A stretch of DNA of 64,000 nucleotides from Mytilisepta virgata (GCA_028015205.1 CM051517.1:57225455-57289454), one strand, 5' to 3'; shown: positions 11,901 to 27,089, counted from the first letter of the stretch. Notes: generated from the sequence alone by a model not told the origin. A program made the numbers and translations.

Positions 11901-14900
11901 TTTTTCAACAATGTTCCTTTTGAAAATATGCTGACAGAACTCACAATCCTTTTTGCACACTAGAATCCCAGACTCAATAACATGTAACGGCAGTGATCCA
12001 TCGGCAGGTTTTATAAACTTACACAATGTCTGCGTCTTGATTATCATACAAATTGGGCAGTTTGAATCTTTGCAATTTTTATTGCAGTATGAATTCCTTA
12101 AATCCTTGCACATATGACAGGAAGCTGAATCACAGTATAATCCTGTGGAATGCTCTTTCAAGGAGAAGCATATATGACACTTCCCCTTGCAGTCTAGCCA
12201 GTGTTGAACTAACATAGAAGTTTGGTAACATCCAGCATCTATAGAAAAAAAAATTAATTAAAACCTGAACAAGGAGAAAAGGATATGACTAAATGATAAA
12301 ATACTTTAATAACATTTCCACTAACAGTTCTTAGTACACAAGGGTCACTGAAGTTAATTCCAGCGTGACAAACTGACTTGGCTCTAGGGAAGTAGTACAG
12401 CTACAGCAAGTTATTCTCATTGATCCAATTTCCAGGGTTCTGTTCATATATTTTAATCAGTTATAAAATTTATTCCTGGATTAAACTAATTAGAAATGCA
12501 ATTAGTTTAAAATGTAATTAAATTTTGATCAGAGATTAAATCTGTTAAATATTTGACCCATGGATTTAATAAGGGACTGTAGATTTATTCTTGCAAGGAT
12601 GCTCCGAGCATTTTTAGGGCACCCTCAGAGCTTTTTCCAAAGGCTCTTCTCAGCAGTTAATGTAATATCAGTTCTCATATTTCACTGATAACAGCAGATA
12701 CTGTCAATCATTTTTTACAAGTGCAATTAAAATAAAAACAGAGCATATAAATTGACTAATGGAGCATAAACATCTGTTTAGCACATTGATTTGAGATGAA
12801 ATAATCACCATATCTGATTAAGGTTATCAGAGTTCATTAACACTAGAACACATCGGTTTTGAATATTTCTTCATTATATGCAGTCAGATAATTTATCTTC
12901 ATAATAAATGTGATGCAAGAACAATTATTCAAAGTGTTTCAAAATACACAAAAATAATGAAATAAAATCCAGTGTGTTCCGATTATATTAATTAAATATG
13001 TCAAGGATTAGAAGTATTAAAGATTGAATAAATACTGTAGGTTTAAAGTCTAAAAATAACTTATTAATTTAATAATTAATTATTCATTTATAAGCAGAAT
13101 ATAATATGATTCAGAAAAACAATTTTTCATCTTATTTTATTAATTACTTGTAATATATCTTAGTTTTTAATATTATTAATATATCCAAGATTGTTTTTCA
13201 TGATTGCCGAATGATTTGATACAAATATTCAGTTGAAAGATCAGTCCATTTAAATCTACAGGTGTCAAGAATCTCAGAGCATCCTCAGTAATATGCTCTA
13301 AATTTTGATATGAAAATCTTGAAGTACTGGTAATAATAAAGAAGATATTCTAGAATTTTGATTTTTTTTTGTCATTCTAGAAATATAAATAGAATATATA
13401 TTTAAATACTTGAATATTAAGAGCCTTTCACATATACGACAAGTGTGCATGTTATTTAAGGAAACAGTGCAAGATTTCCAAGTTATAGAAACAATTTTAT
13501 CACATTTTGTACAATCTGTACAATCTGTGAATTTGTTCATAGAAGTAAAGATTGAATAAATACTGTAGCTTTAAAATGTAAAAATATATTTTTCATTTAA
13601 TACTGGTAATTCATTTTAAATGTAAACAGAACATATCATGCAGGTTAAATTTATAAAATATGATTCATCTCTCCTTAAAACATTTGTACATGTAATTTTA
13701 ATAGTTTCAAATATTCACTTCTTATTATAAACATTTAGAGCATACACTTCCACAATAATTAAGGCAAAAAACATGCCAAAAAATATATTTATAATGCAGA
13801 TGAAATTATCAGTTTGGAGGTCATTCCATTTAAATTTAGAGGTGTGTAAATAAATCTTGGAGCATCCTCAGTTATGCTCGAATATTGAAAGAAAAATCTT
13901 TAAATAATAAGAAAAATATTATTATGATGCTTTTGTCATTCTATGAATATTTTTTTTCATGATATTGATTAATCAGATATCAGATATCTGTGCAAGTTTT
14001 AAAAAACTTTAATTCCAATATCAGTATTTACCCCTATAACACAAAAAACTTTTCTCAAAGCTGATGATTGTTTTTTTAATTCATAAACTAATTTATTGTA
14101 CATTTTTGCAGATCTTTTATGCTTTATTTTAATTTTATTTCTTTTTAATACTGTTTACTTTATGTATGCAACTAACAGTCAAACAAAATTTGATATTTTG
14201 TTTTAATGCAATTTCAAATTTCCTTCTTTCTATGTCAGTTTGTACCTTTTCCATTATGTGGATTTAAAATAGAAAAAATTTGGTTCATGGAATTCAAACA
14301 TTTCACATCCTATCTACCCCCCCCCCCCCTGCAATTTGATAGGTACTAGTAAATAATATTTTAGAATAAATTCCAGATGTAAAAGGAATAAGCTTTGGTG
14401 ACCTTTTTGAGGCTTTAATACATAGTTATGAGTATCCACATACTAATTGTAGCCAAGTTCTTTGACACAGAATCCACACATTTAACTAAAAGGAGATACA
14501 TATGTATGGGGTAAAGTATTATAGTATGGTAATTCTGATGATTGGTTGGTTCTGACTTAATTTCCTGGGGCCAGTTAGTCTTTGGGATGTGGTGTGGGCT
14601 GTTGCTGATTGTTGATGACCACACAATGACCAGTTTATTGCCATCTTCTGTTATATGTTGTCTCATTGACCCATACACCGTTTTATTTTCATATTTATAT
14701 AACTTAATCAAATTCTACAATCTATTGTTTATTTTATATTTTACAAATCATAATACATGTATTTAATCGAGTTGTTATGTTACAAATACATCTGATCTGT
14801 CTCAACTATCATTTTCAGGTCAATTTTGCATCTTAAAGGCATATTGTCTGCCAAAGTGGGGCTCAATAAAAATCACAAGAAATGCAGATATGTTACAAAT

Positions 14901-17900
14901 ACACAAAATAATACTGATTGAATCAAAGAATATAACAAACAATTACTTTTAATAAAGTTGAAATAAGTTTATATTTGTTTATAGTTACAATGTAGATTTG
15001 AAAATAATCTGGATTACAAAAATTCAGATGTGAAACAAATACAGACCAGATCTCGGTAATTTTAAAAATTAATTTAAAATATAAACTATTTTGAAGATTA
15101 TAATTAACCCCATTTTGGTAGACATTATTCTTTTATAAACCTCAATACTTCTTCTGACCTTATCATTTATTAATAAACATTCCAAGACCTTGGATTTCTT
15201 AAAGTTCTAAACATAATTAGTTCAAATTTTCACTGGGAATTCCCTGATGATCTCACATGTTAAGTTCAAATTTCTGTCCTGCATAAAAAATTCAAGAATT
15301 TTATTTCCAAGTTCTGATTTGAAAGATTTTTTTCCAAACTAAAAGATTTGAATTATTTTAAAAAAAAAGATAGTAAAATTTTATGAAACTTTTTCCAAAC
15401 TCTTCATGCAATAAAGTCATACCACTAGAAATATCTAATCTTTTTAGATTTTTGCAGTTTGTCACTATTTCTAATACAGTATCAAAAGAAATTGTTTGTT
15501 GAATAGATGAATTAATATGACCAATGCTGAGATCTTCCAATTCAGTAAGGCTGGAGATAATACTGGCTGATCTGTCTGTCAACTTTGGACAATTATGTAT
15601 GTGTAATAATCAAAGTTTTTTGGTAGTACTTAAAATCTCATGTAAGGAATTGTCACCAGTATTGGTAAAAGCCAAAATTAAGACTAGTTAAATCCAATAT
15701 TTTTTTCCTGAATGTTTTTGTAATTTATCAATGAACCATTGATAGCAGTACATTTAAATAAACTTAATACTTTGATTCTCTGAACAAATTCTTAGATTGT
15801 ACAAAATTCACTATCTGATAAATTTGTTTCTATAACTTGGAAATCTTGCAGTGTTTCCTGACAGAATGCAATTTGATAAAATAACTTGCACACTTGTCGT
15901 ATATGTGAAAGGCTCTTAATATTCAAGTATTTAAATATATGAAATAAAATTTCAGTCGGCAATGATAAAAGCATATTTCATCCATATATACATTGTATTA
16001 GAAATATACACCAAGGTATTAGCATTGAGAATAAACCATAATTGCAATAGGGGTCAAAAGTGGCATTGGTATTATTAAACATTGTGCTTCCATTTGCCAA
16101 ACAAAAAAAATAATGAAAAAGCCATGAAACTTCTATAATAGTTTTGATGGAATTCTTTATTTTTTGCACTAAATTAACTAGAACAGTGAGTGACATCACT
16201 GAGTGATACCCCCACTTCCAATACTAGGAGTTGCACTTCCAAGCTTTAAACATGTAAAACCGAAAAGTTGGATTATCTCCCTTTGCAAGCATCCAGCAAT
16301 AATTATCTTGCTCCATGCACATCTACATATAATGCCCAACCTTCCTATAGTTTCATCATAATCCATTCCGTCAGCGTCAGTAAACTGTGACTTGTCAGTG
16401 AAAGGGTTATGACTATCAATATGAAACAAAAATAAAGTGAAACTGTAATGCAGAATGACTTCTTTACAGAATGAGTAAAAATTTCAATGAAATGAATCTT
16501 TTATAAATGTAGGACTTCATTGCACCATTCCTATGCTGGAGTGATTTCCTCCTGGGACTCAATTACTTTTGCACCTGTATGTCAGGCTGCACTCACTAAA
16601 ATCAGCTATTATGGCCAACTTGGTAAGCAGTTATGGTTGTTGGATGTACTTTTGAAAGGACACTTCCTCCAAACTTTGATTACAAAATTAACTGCCCCTT
16701 TAGTTTTAAAGGAAAAGTTACTGAAATAATTTTTGGATAATTTTGCTATTGTTAGCAAAGCAGTCAAAATAATAGGATACCCCAAAATCTTATTTTTAAG
16801 GGTAATACCCAAGGAATATTTCATCTATTCCATAAGTTTTTTTATTGGCCAAGTAGTTTCAGATAAGATCTTTAAAGAATGGTTAACATCGGCAATGACA
16901 ACTGGAATTTCAGTTATGGCAATAGCTCACATGGCCATTTGGGTAAGTGACCAAAAAATCTTGAAGTTAAAATAAAACATGAAAACTGAAATATTTTTGA
17001 TGTGAACATTTAGTCCAGCAAGACATCATATTGGTGTAGCCTTGCAAATTCAGAGTGCCAATATTTTTTCACAAGTCTTACCCTTGCATAAAAGGCCTTT
17101 GTTACATGTGGGTATGTGATCAAGCAAGGTTTTCATTGTGGAACATCTGTGTACTTCACATTCGTCCCTTTTACACTGTCTGGCATGTAAAAACTGGATA
17201 ATATTATCTTGTATTTCTACAGCTGTTACTGGATCAAAACAATCATCTGTCCTTGAATTATCACATTCCATTTCCTGAAAAATTTTCTCAGTTCATCTTA
17301 TTCATTTTTCTCAATGTTAAGATATGTCTGGTGGTAAAATGTTCTGTATTCAAAATTAAAGGAAATAAATTTGTATTCTAAATCAGGAATCAATTTAACA
17401 AACACAAGTTGCATTATTTCTTAAACACAAAATTGCAACAAATAAATAACCTTTCTTCTATAACAAGAGTGGACACACTACATGTCTCGCCTGAGTACGC
17501 ATATGGACACAGCATAATGATTATCTGATACCCGACATTTTGCAAGTCAAAGGAAAATGCATTAAAATAAATTGAGGTCAAGGTCAAAGGGCAGGTGTCA
17601 TACCAAGAACTATATATTGACACAATATGGTGGGTATAGGTATTAAAGTTGCTGAGAAATGGACCTAATCTTGAAAATGTGACAAAGTCACTCAAGCATG
17701 AAATTGAGGTCAGGGTCCCAAACCACGTGTCAGACTGACATGTACCCAACAAAAACTATCTATAGACCAAATATGGTTGGCCTAGGTATTACAGTTTCTG
17801 AGAAATGGACTTAACCACAAAAAAGTTACAGAGTCACTGAAGCATGAAATTAAGGTCCAGGTCCCAAGCCAGGTTTCACTGACATGTACTCACCAAGAAC

Positions 17901-20900
17901 TATCTATTGACCAAATATGGCAGTTCTAGGTATTCTAGTTTCTAAGTAATGGACTTAACCACAAATATGTGATGCAGGTCACACCAGCATGAAAATGAGG
18001 TCAAGGTCAAAAGGCACGTGTCTGACTGAAATGTACCCACCAATATCTTTTGACCATATACAGTGGGTCTAGGTATTACAGTTTCTGAGAACTGGACTTA
18101 ACCACAAAAAAGTGACAAAGTCACTCTAGCATTAAATTGAGGTCAAGGTCCCAAGCCAGGTGTCAGACTGACATGTATCCACCAAGACCCATCTATTGAC
18201 CAAATATGGTGGGTCTAGGTATTCTAGTTTCTTAGTAATGGACTTAACCACGAAAATGTGACGCAGGTCACTCAAGCATGAAATTGAGGTCGAGGTCATA
18301 AGGCAGGTGTGAGACTGACATGTATCCACCAAGAACTATCCAGACCTGTTTACCCCATTTAAGCTAGTAGTGTAGTCTATACATTTAGAAAGTGTAGTTT
18401 TCAATATTTAGGTGGTTTTAGATTTTACAAGTCCTAAAAATTACTATCACCTAAATTCAATAGGATTAGTTATATTGAACACAATAATGATATATGTTTT
18501 CTCCTGCCTGAAACGCTGACATGGCTTCTTCAGCTTGTCAGTGTTATCTTCAACAACATTATTCTTTCGTTTCGGCATCGCGCCATGTGTCAAACTTGAC
18601 TGTCAACGATTACCAGAGCGTTTGTGATACATACTTATATATTATCAAGTGCGTAAAAGACAAAGACTCCGTTTTGCGTTCGGATAACTTCCTTTTGACA
18701 CAAAATTACATACTGCCGATTTTTTTTACTGTAACATCTTTGAAAGCGTAGAAATGACCTATTTGGGCATAGAGCGTAATTTGAGTACAAAAAATCGTAG
18801 AAACTACGCCAAAATCGTAGTGGTAAACAGGTCTGACTATCTATTGACCAAATACGGTGGTCTAGGTGTTACAGTTTCTGAGAAATGGACTTAACCACAA
18901 AAAAGTGACGCAGGTCACTCGAGCATGAAATTGACGTAAAGGTCCTAAGCCACGTGTCAGACTGGCATGTACCCTCTAAGAACTATCTATAGACCAAATG
19001 TGGTTGGCCTAGGTATTACAGTTGCTGAGAAATGGATTTAAACCACGAAACTTGGGACACAGATTTTAAATTCATGTTTATGAAGTCAGTGAACCATGAA
19101 AATGAGGTCAGTGTCACAGGACAAGCATACTGCGACAAACCTTATATAATAAGCTACCTTGTGGGCCATAAATCTTAATTGTAGGTATTACATGTGCAAA
19201 GTTATTAAAGTTTTAAAAAAGTTAACACTGCTGTCGCCACCGCAGCCGGAAAGTAATACTTATATCTCGCCTCCGCGACTATTCGTCGCAGCAGAGACAA
19301 AAATCATACCTCACAATTAAAATCATCATTTTGATGAGTATCAATGAGTCCTATTGGAATTTCCTTGCAAGGGAAGATTTCTGACATATCAACATCTGCA
19401 ATATATTAAATATATAAATTGACATCACATGCTGAAATACGTTAGTCACAGATTGCACAAAATACAAGAAAAAAAACCACTATAGCCATCTGAAGCGTGC
19501 TGGTAACAGTTATGAAAACACCGATCCAGTCCACTGAACACCTGGTCACATTCATATTGGCCAACGGTTGATACGGCATGTTATACAGATTTTGATATGT
19601 ATTGTTTACTTTATTTATATTTATATTTCAACTGAAGACTGACACAGGGCATGTGCTACAGGATATACAATAACTCTTCTCTGACATTGGATTTTAAATA
19701 AACCTGCAGTTTTCGACATACCCTTGAACTGCCAGTCTAAAGAAGTTTCACTATATATATACAAAAACAATTATGTTTTTTTAAAAGGTTGGAAGTATGT
19801 CCTAGCAACCTTCAATTAAGGTATCCAGACCATAAATGACAATGTGATATTTCAAAAGTTCCCGCATGTTCCATACAACGCAATTGAAATGACCTCGGTA
19901 ATTATCGGCAAACTTCGGAAATGCCAATATAACTAATTTATTTTTACAGACTCTGCATATCAGCAACAACATGTGTTTCAACTTGAGAAAAATATATGTA
20001 CAAAGTTCCAGCTTTAAATTGTTTGGTTCAGCCACTCATGGTCAAAAAGAGATATAATTTTCGATCATGATCTATTATGGTCTGGATACCTTAAAAGACT
20101 ATTGGGCCAACCATAAAATTTTGATCTTTATTTGATTTCATAAATATTGTTTAACATAACCCTCCTTACCAAGGCAGTCGTCCATGAAATCATCACTTTC
20201 GGAATAAATTTCTCTGGGCAATAAGGAGTACTACAAAAAAAAACATTTAAGATGTGATTATGTTTTATAGCTAAATTTCCGATTTCATTTAGATTTTTAT
20301 TCTCTATCACTAACCAATTAAATTTATCCATAAACAGTAACTATATAACACCAAATACCATAAAAAATGCTAGCATGTGTGTTCGTAAAGAATGTTTAAA
20401 TCATGTACATGAAAAAACAACAGAATTACAACTCTCAGTATAGAAATAGTGATGATGTCAATACAGATGACAAGTGCTTTCGAATTTTTATTGACCCTTT
20501 CAAACTTCTATGGACATATCTGATAGGGAATGACTTCTCTTTTTCTCTAGAACGATCTGTGATAAAAATTTCATGGTTCTGTTGGTATAAAAATGAAATG
20601 CTGTTATCGGTTTTTAACAATTATTGTTTATAAATGTTACATACATGTACATGACAAACTGCTCAGGAGATTTTAAAATTTTGATCAGGAATTTGGGTCC
20701 CAAAACTGGAGGATTTTTATCACCATATTTTGAAGTTGTGTTTAAAGATTGCTAGCCTTTTACTTTTTTTGGACTTTTCTCTACATCAACAATGAAGATG
20801 TTTCCAAACAATAGACAACAGTGTCTCTTTTGAAATTTGTTTTAGACACTATTTGATACCAAGTTTTAAATTTCCAGCAGAAGGACATCAGGTGACCTCT

Positions 20901-23900
20901 AATTACTGGGTCTTCGTATTCCCATCAGGGGAATCCCATGTATGTTGTTAGTTATATTCAGATTTATTTTATGACCTTGTAACATGAGATAAACAGATAA
21001 TCACATGTCTATTACCATATCTGCCCGGATGTCACCCCAAGACATATATCTGCCCTGAGCTGCCACCTCAGGGCAGATATGGAAGTCTTGGGATGATATC
21101 AGGATATGGAAAAAGGCATGTAATAATCTGTAAATATCCAACATTTAATACAGAATATTTTGTTGTAGTTGTTGTTCAAGTATATGAACAGTACAACAGT
21201 AAGTATCCACTAATATACCTTTGATGTTAAATGTAGCAATTTCTGTAGTATGACAGAACCTAGGGTACAAATCAGGTCCCCATGATCAGATGAGGAATTG
21301 TACAGACTATCAACATGTAACAGTTTCTCAAATCTGAAAAACATCACATCTAATGGTTCCTGGTAATAGCTACAAAAATAAAAATGCATATTTTAATATT
21401 ATTTACATTACATTAACAATTTAATTTGATTTGCTACAGACAATTTGATTGGTTGTTTATGGTCGGGCAAGTTACATTATATTCTATAATCAACTTTGGG
21501 TACTGTAACTTCACAAATGTATTTAGTTTAGTAAGTAATTCAAATAATCCTTTATGTGCCTGCAATTTTTGAAAAAAAAATTTTAAATCAAATTATAAGG
21601 ATTTTTTTAAATTTTGGAACAGATTATACTTATAAACCTACTTTGGTCAGTTTACTTTTAAACATAAAGTGCTTTGCGGTTTACAAAGTGTAAACTGGCT
21701 CAAAGTAGGTTATATTGTACATCTATAACATGTTCCAAAATTGAAAACAATGCTTAAATATAAAAAAAATACATCTTTTAAAAATTTAATAACATGGTAA
21801 CATGGTATTAAAGCAGTTGACTTTGATAAAGAGCATAAATATATGTATGTCTCAGAATTACGATAATTATTACATGTATTTTGTGTATTGAGATTTCTCC
21901 CATTGAATGTTTCTGGAAAACACTTTTATCTGTCCCACATTAAAATTATTTAGAAACAAAGGCAAGCACTGCTATAGCTTTATAATAGCATTACATCTGT
22001 CTTTTACTGCATATTGTGGACAAAATAAAAGGTCCTGAGATGAAAATACATAAAATCTAGATCATTCAATCTGAATTTAATCTATCAGGCCTAATTTGAG
22101 TATTCTTGAAGAAAAGTGAATAATACACAACTTCTTTTTAATAAACTGTGTGTAATGCATACCTCAAGCTTAAATCTGATTTACTGTCACATAAGATCTG
22201 CAATGATTCTGGTGTAGAGGGAAGAAAATTTGACACAATAGGTTCATAGAAAACTCCCATCTTATTTTCCCCCATAAAGTTATTGTTTTTGTCACTTAGT
22301 GAAGTTAACTTGACACATCTAATCTCTGCACCTTCTACTGGCTTGAATTTTGTGGACAGGTCACCATTCACAATGGATCTCCTGAAAGATTAAATTACAT
22401 GAATGAACATGGGTTGACCATCTCTAGATATAGTCAATCTTTCCCAGTATTCAATATTATATGAATTATATGGTATGATGTATTTTTGTGTTTCATACAC
22501 ATACATGTAATATGAAATCAATGCTTTTACTCACTACAATGAAACCAGATTAAAAGATTTGTTTGTTTAGTTGGGGTTTTACGCCGTATTCAGCACATTT
22601 GGCTATTTCGCGGCGGCCAGTTTTTATTGGTGGAGGAAGCCGGAGTACCCGGAGAGAACCACCGACCTTCGGTTGGAAAAATTGGCAATCCTTGTCAATT
22701 AAGATTGGAGTCGAACACACCCCACCACAGGTGAGATTCGAACTTACAACCTCAGCGTTGATAGGCTAGTGATCACATTAAAAGATCTTTCAATTACTAG
22801 ATGAATATACTGTACTTACTCTAATTATTTGACAATAAAATACACCTATTTTTTTTTTAGGAAAATTGGAAAATCATTGAAAAATTAGAGTTTTTGCCTC
22901 CTTGTCCACATCCTTGTCATTTTTTGACTCCATAAGATTGACCTGGTCAATGTACTTTAAGAATAGGCAATCGAAATAATGGGTCATACTTGCGGCATTG
23001 TTATTTCATTTTGCTTTCATCAATTTATCTTTTTGTACCTTCAAATTAATAGTTGTTTTAATGTTGAAGACGAAAACAACAGCAAACTTCGAACGACCCG
23101 CCATGTTGTTGACTAATATGCAACACGTGATCTGTATTCGGAGCACCCCACAAAAGATTTTTACGATCTGGATTACGAACATCTCACAAATGATTTTTAC
23201 AACACATGTTCAATGTTTGTTCTCGTTGTCTTATTAGAATATATTATAACTAAATGTCAAATAAACATTGATAAGAGGTTTTGTTTTGTAAAACCATCAT
23301 TCATTTCATAAGAAACACGAATACGTAATTCCGTTCCGAATTTGTTTAGGACTTCTTTTCAAAAGCAAACTTCCAGGTAGGAAAAATTCAATAAAATTTA
23401 CTTTAAAATCAATCTTGTTTCAATCAAATTTATTAAGATATATGGTTTAAATGGTTAAGAAAGATGAAATAAACACTCAATAAGGAATGAAATTAATTAA
23501 TTTATTTAAGAAGTTAAAATTACAGACTTTCACCACCGGATAACAACAATGGTAACTTTGACAATTTTGAAAGTGTCGAAAAATAAGAGTCATCAAAAAA
23601 TTCAATTTTCCTTGAATTTCAAAAATTAATCATTATACAGAAGACTTTATGAAATAGGTTTGAAATATGCCACAAGATAGGACACTACATGTATATGCAC
23701 ATAAAATATATAAAAATGAAATTAAATGCTGAATTTTGTCAGAATTGTTGTTTCTGTCTTATTGAATATCCTGGATAATGGGATATTTTTTGTTGAAAAA
23801 TTTTGATATCCAATTAGCAGGAGTTTACTGTAGTAAGAATATTTATGGAACAGGACCCTGTACTTCATCATCTGTGTTTATATATTCAACACAGAAAATG

Positions 23901-26900
23901 TATACAATATAAATTTATTTATTGACTAAAACTTTAATGTAGAATGTCATATTTCCTTAGTTGTATAACATTTCCATAAGAAGTGCAAGGCCTACCTGTT
24001 AAAATCAAGTGCTGCAGTTAACATGTCATGCCTGATTTGTCCAGTAAAGGATGAGATGAAAAAACTAAACCATCGTTCCACATCCAGAAAGTAGTTCAGA
24101 TTGAAATCCCCATGGGAACTGGATCGAATATCTGATTCTTTTAAATCTGAAAAAAAATCTGCCTGAGTCAATACAATGTATCTAAAAGCTACAAATACTG
24201 AATTTTGTTGATCATGACTTAATACTGCATTTCTCAGAGCAATAAAAGGATGCCGTTCTGTAGTGGTTAGAGCATCGAACTACGAAGCCAAAGGTCTCTG
24301 GTTCAATTCCCGTTCCGGATGAAAATTTTAGGGATAAAATTTGCAACACTCTATCGACACCATTTGAGGATGGTTTCAATAAACAATGCTAGTCCGTCAG
24401 ATGGGGACAAAAAATGGCTGTCCTGTGTTAAGGGAGATCAACACCCTTAGCAGGTTAAAGACTCCCCTGTAGATGTCAAAAAAGAGTAGGCTAAAATGCC
24501 GCTACAGGGGCCAGTCTCACACCCGCCAAGTGGAGAGGGATTGGTACAAGTTGGTATAACTTGTTTCCCAATACATTATAAATAAATAAGTTTAAACTAA
24601 ACTATAACGGGCCTTGTAGTCTATTAAATGCTACATCTGTACAAAAATTAAGCGTGACTTGCTCTTGTTAGCACAACTGAAGCATGGGGCTTAGTGCCTA
24701 CTTAGTACATGACATTCTTATTTACAAAATGTTACTAAATAAGGGCATTATTTAGTCGCCACCAAGCATGAAAAATAACAACAAAATTTCTATCAGATGT
24801 TTTAACAGTTCCATAAACCAGAAGAAAAATCAGAAAACAATCAAAACAGAATGTAAGTTATCTCCAATGCCTATGAAATTCTTATAAAGTCTCATAAAAC
24901 TCTAGACTTCCTACTAATGTTCTGTCTTACCCATTAAATATGCAAGGGTAAGATTATATAATGATTTGCCCAACAATGTCAAAATCAATTCCATCAAGTA
25001 AAACTAGAATTACTCTGCGTCGAGAAAAAAAAAATTGTTTATGTTTAATAGTTACTGTTGTTGTCTGTTAACTGTTATGACTGGATCAATATGCTTCAAT
25101 GATCCAATCAATCCAACACAATCATGTTATTCTACAGAATATTATAAGACAATAAATTGTCCACATCAAGCTTTCCATTCTATCAACAGTGAGTTGTAGA
25201 TGTTTTTTTTTCTTTAGTACATTTTCATCTGTTTTTTATCTTTTTTGTTTCACAACAGATTCTTGTATGATATTCCAGTTAGCAAGCTGAGTTAAACTTA
25301 TAAGTTAAGATCGTTTTAAAACTTTTTGGTCTGCTGAAAAACTTATGAAAAAAATTTATTGTGTATACTTTCAAATACTGATTGTGCTATTTGTATTAAA
25401 ACTCTTCCAGCCATATCTACATCCTTCTTCTTCATAAGCTGCAGTGCAGCTTTCAGGTAAATATCTTTTCTCTTCTGTTTTGTTGACATAAATGTCTTTT
25501 GATCTGTTAAACTGATGTTATCTGTATCTTCAGTGTAACCACTAAAATAATATACATGTACATGTATACAACATTATTTTATAAAAGTAATCTGAATAAG
25601 AGCTTTTAACAAGCACATGCAATAACTTCTTTTTTGCATTTATGGATTATTACAGGTTGGTGTCTAATGAAAATTTACCATACTTTCTAACCTTCTGAAA
25701 TGCTGTAACATGACATGACCCAATTTCTTGAATATTTCTTACCACTTTTGCAAAGAATAATTTTGAAACAATGTATTTGTACTTAATTTCGTAAACACAT
25801 TTATATAACTTAAATCATAATTTAATCAACTTTACAGCACATGTATCTTTCTTATGGTTACATTAATCAGTTTGATGAGAATTCTATAAACAATACATTT
25901 TTAATTTTTTTTCTCAAAAATGGACAAAACCAGACATGATCTGTAAATATGACCACTCTGGTACCACAGGATGGAAACTAAATTTAGGCCACCTAAAATA
26001 AATTTTCTTGTCTTCAGACAATCTATTTTACAAAAATGGTAAGGTACAGTACAGCCAGAAATTTTAACTTAAAATCCCTTTTCCCTTCAAGGTCACTTCT
26101 GACTAAATGTAGACAATTGCGGTGGGCAGATTGGTCGTTCGTGGACACAAAAATATATGGGTAAACTAAACAAGTGATAAAATTTGAATATCTCTTTAAA
26201 AGAAATTATTGTTTCAACAATAGTATATTTTTCTATTACAACAGAGATGTTTACCCCTATTTCAGTCTATCAGTAGTAATAACAATTTTCTCAGTATTTT
26301 TCAGTAGTATCACCGGTGATCAGCCGGAGTTGCCCGCTTTGTAGCTGACATATTTTGAGTTTTCATAATTTCTTCAAGCACATTTTAAATTATCTTTCGT
26401 TACATACTTTGAAAGATCGGTAAAACATACGATTAATAAGAGGTGTCCCGAAAACCGCAGAAATCTCTATCTCAGACGCGTTTACTTTAGTTTAATACAT
26501 AACCACCGCTCATTCAAGCACTTTGAGGAGAAAAAAAAATAATTTCTTGAAAAGAACCGGAAACCGTACTTCCGTGAATTAAATCCGTAGTCCGTATTTT
26601 GCATTTAAAATCCGTGTAAAATACGGAAAATCTGTAGTGGTAAACACCTCTGTTACAATCAGGTCATTGTTTATTCTGGTGTCTGAGGATTGTTACATTT
26701 AAGGTGCAAGACACACTCCAGTAAAAACATGTGTCCATTACGTCACCTGTATTAATTAAGATCAATTATTTATTTATTTATAATTTAGTGCACTGATTAG
26801 CTACATGCTAAATATTTTTCTTGTTCAGGTCAATTAAGTTTCTGAGAATGTCAGTTTCAATACATCTTTTCATTGTGTTGTGAATACATGATTGTATGCA

Positions 26901-27089
26901 ATTCATCTACGTATATTTTCTCATTTGCTATGTCCAATTACAGCTTAGATGCATTGAATGTTTATATAATTTTTTTGTTAACCTGTATTACTTTGGTATA
27001 ACATACCTGTTATTCCAAATTGAAGTTGTTAATTGTCAGCTTACGATAAAAGCATGGTTTCAGAGAATGACTGTTACCCGTAATTTGAT

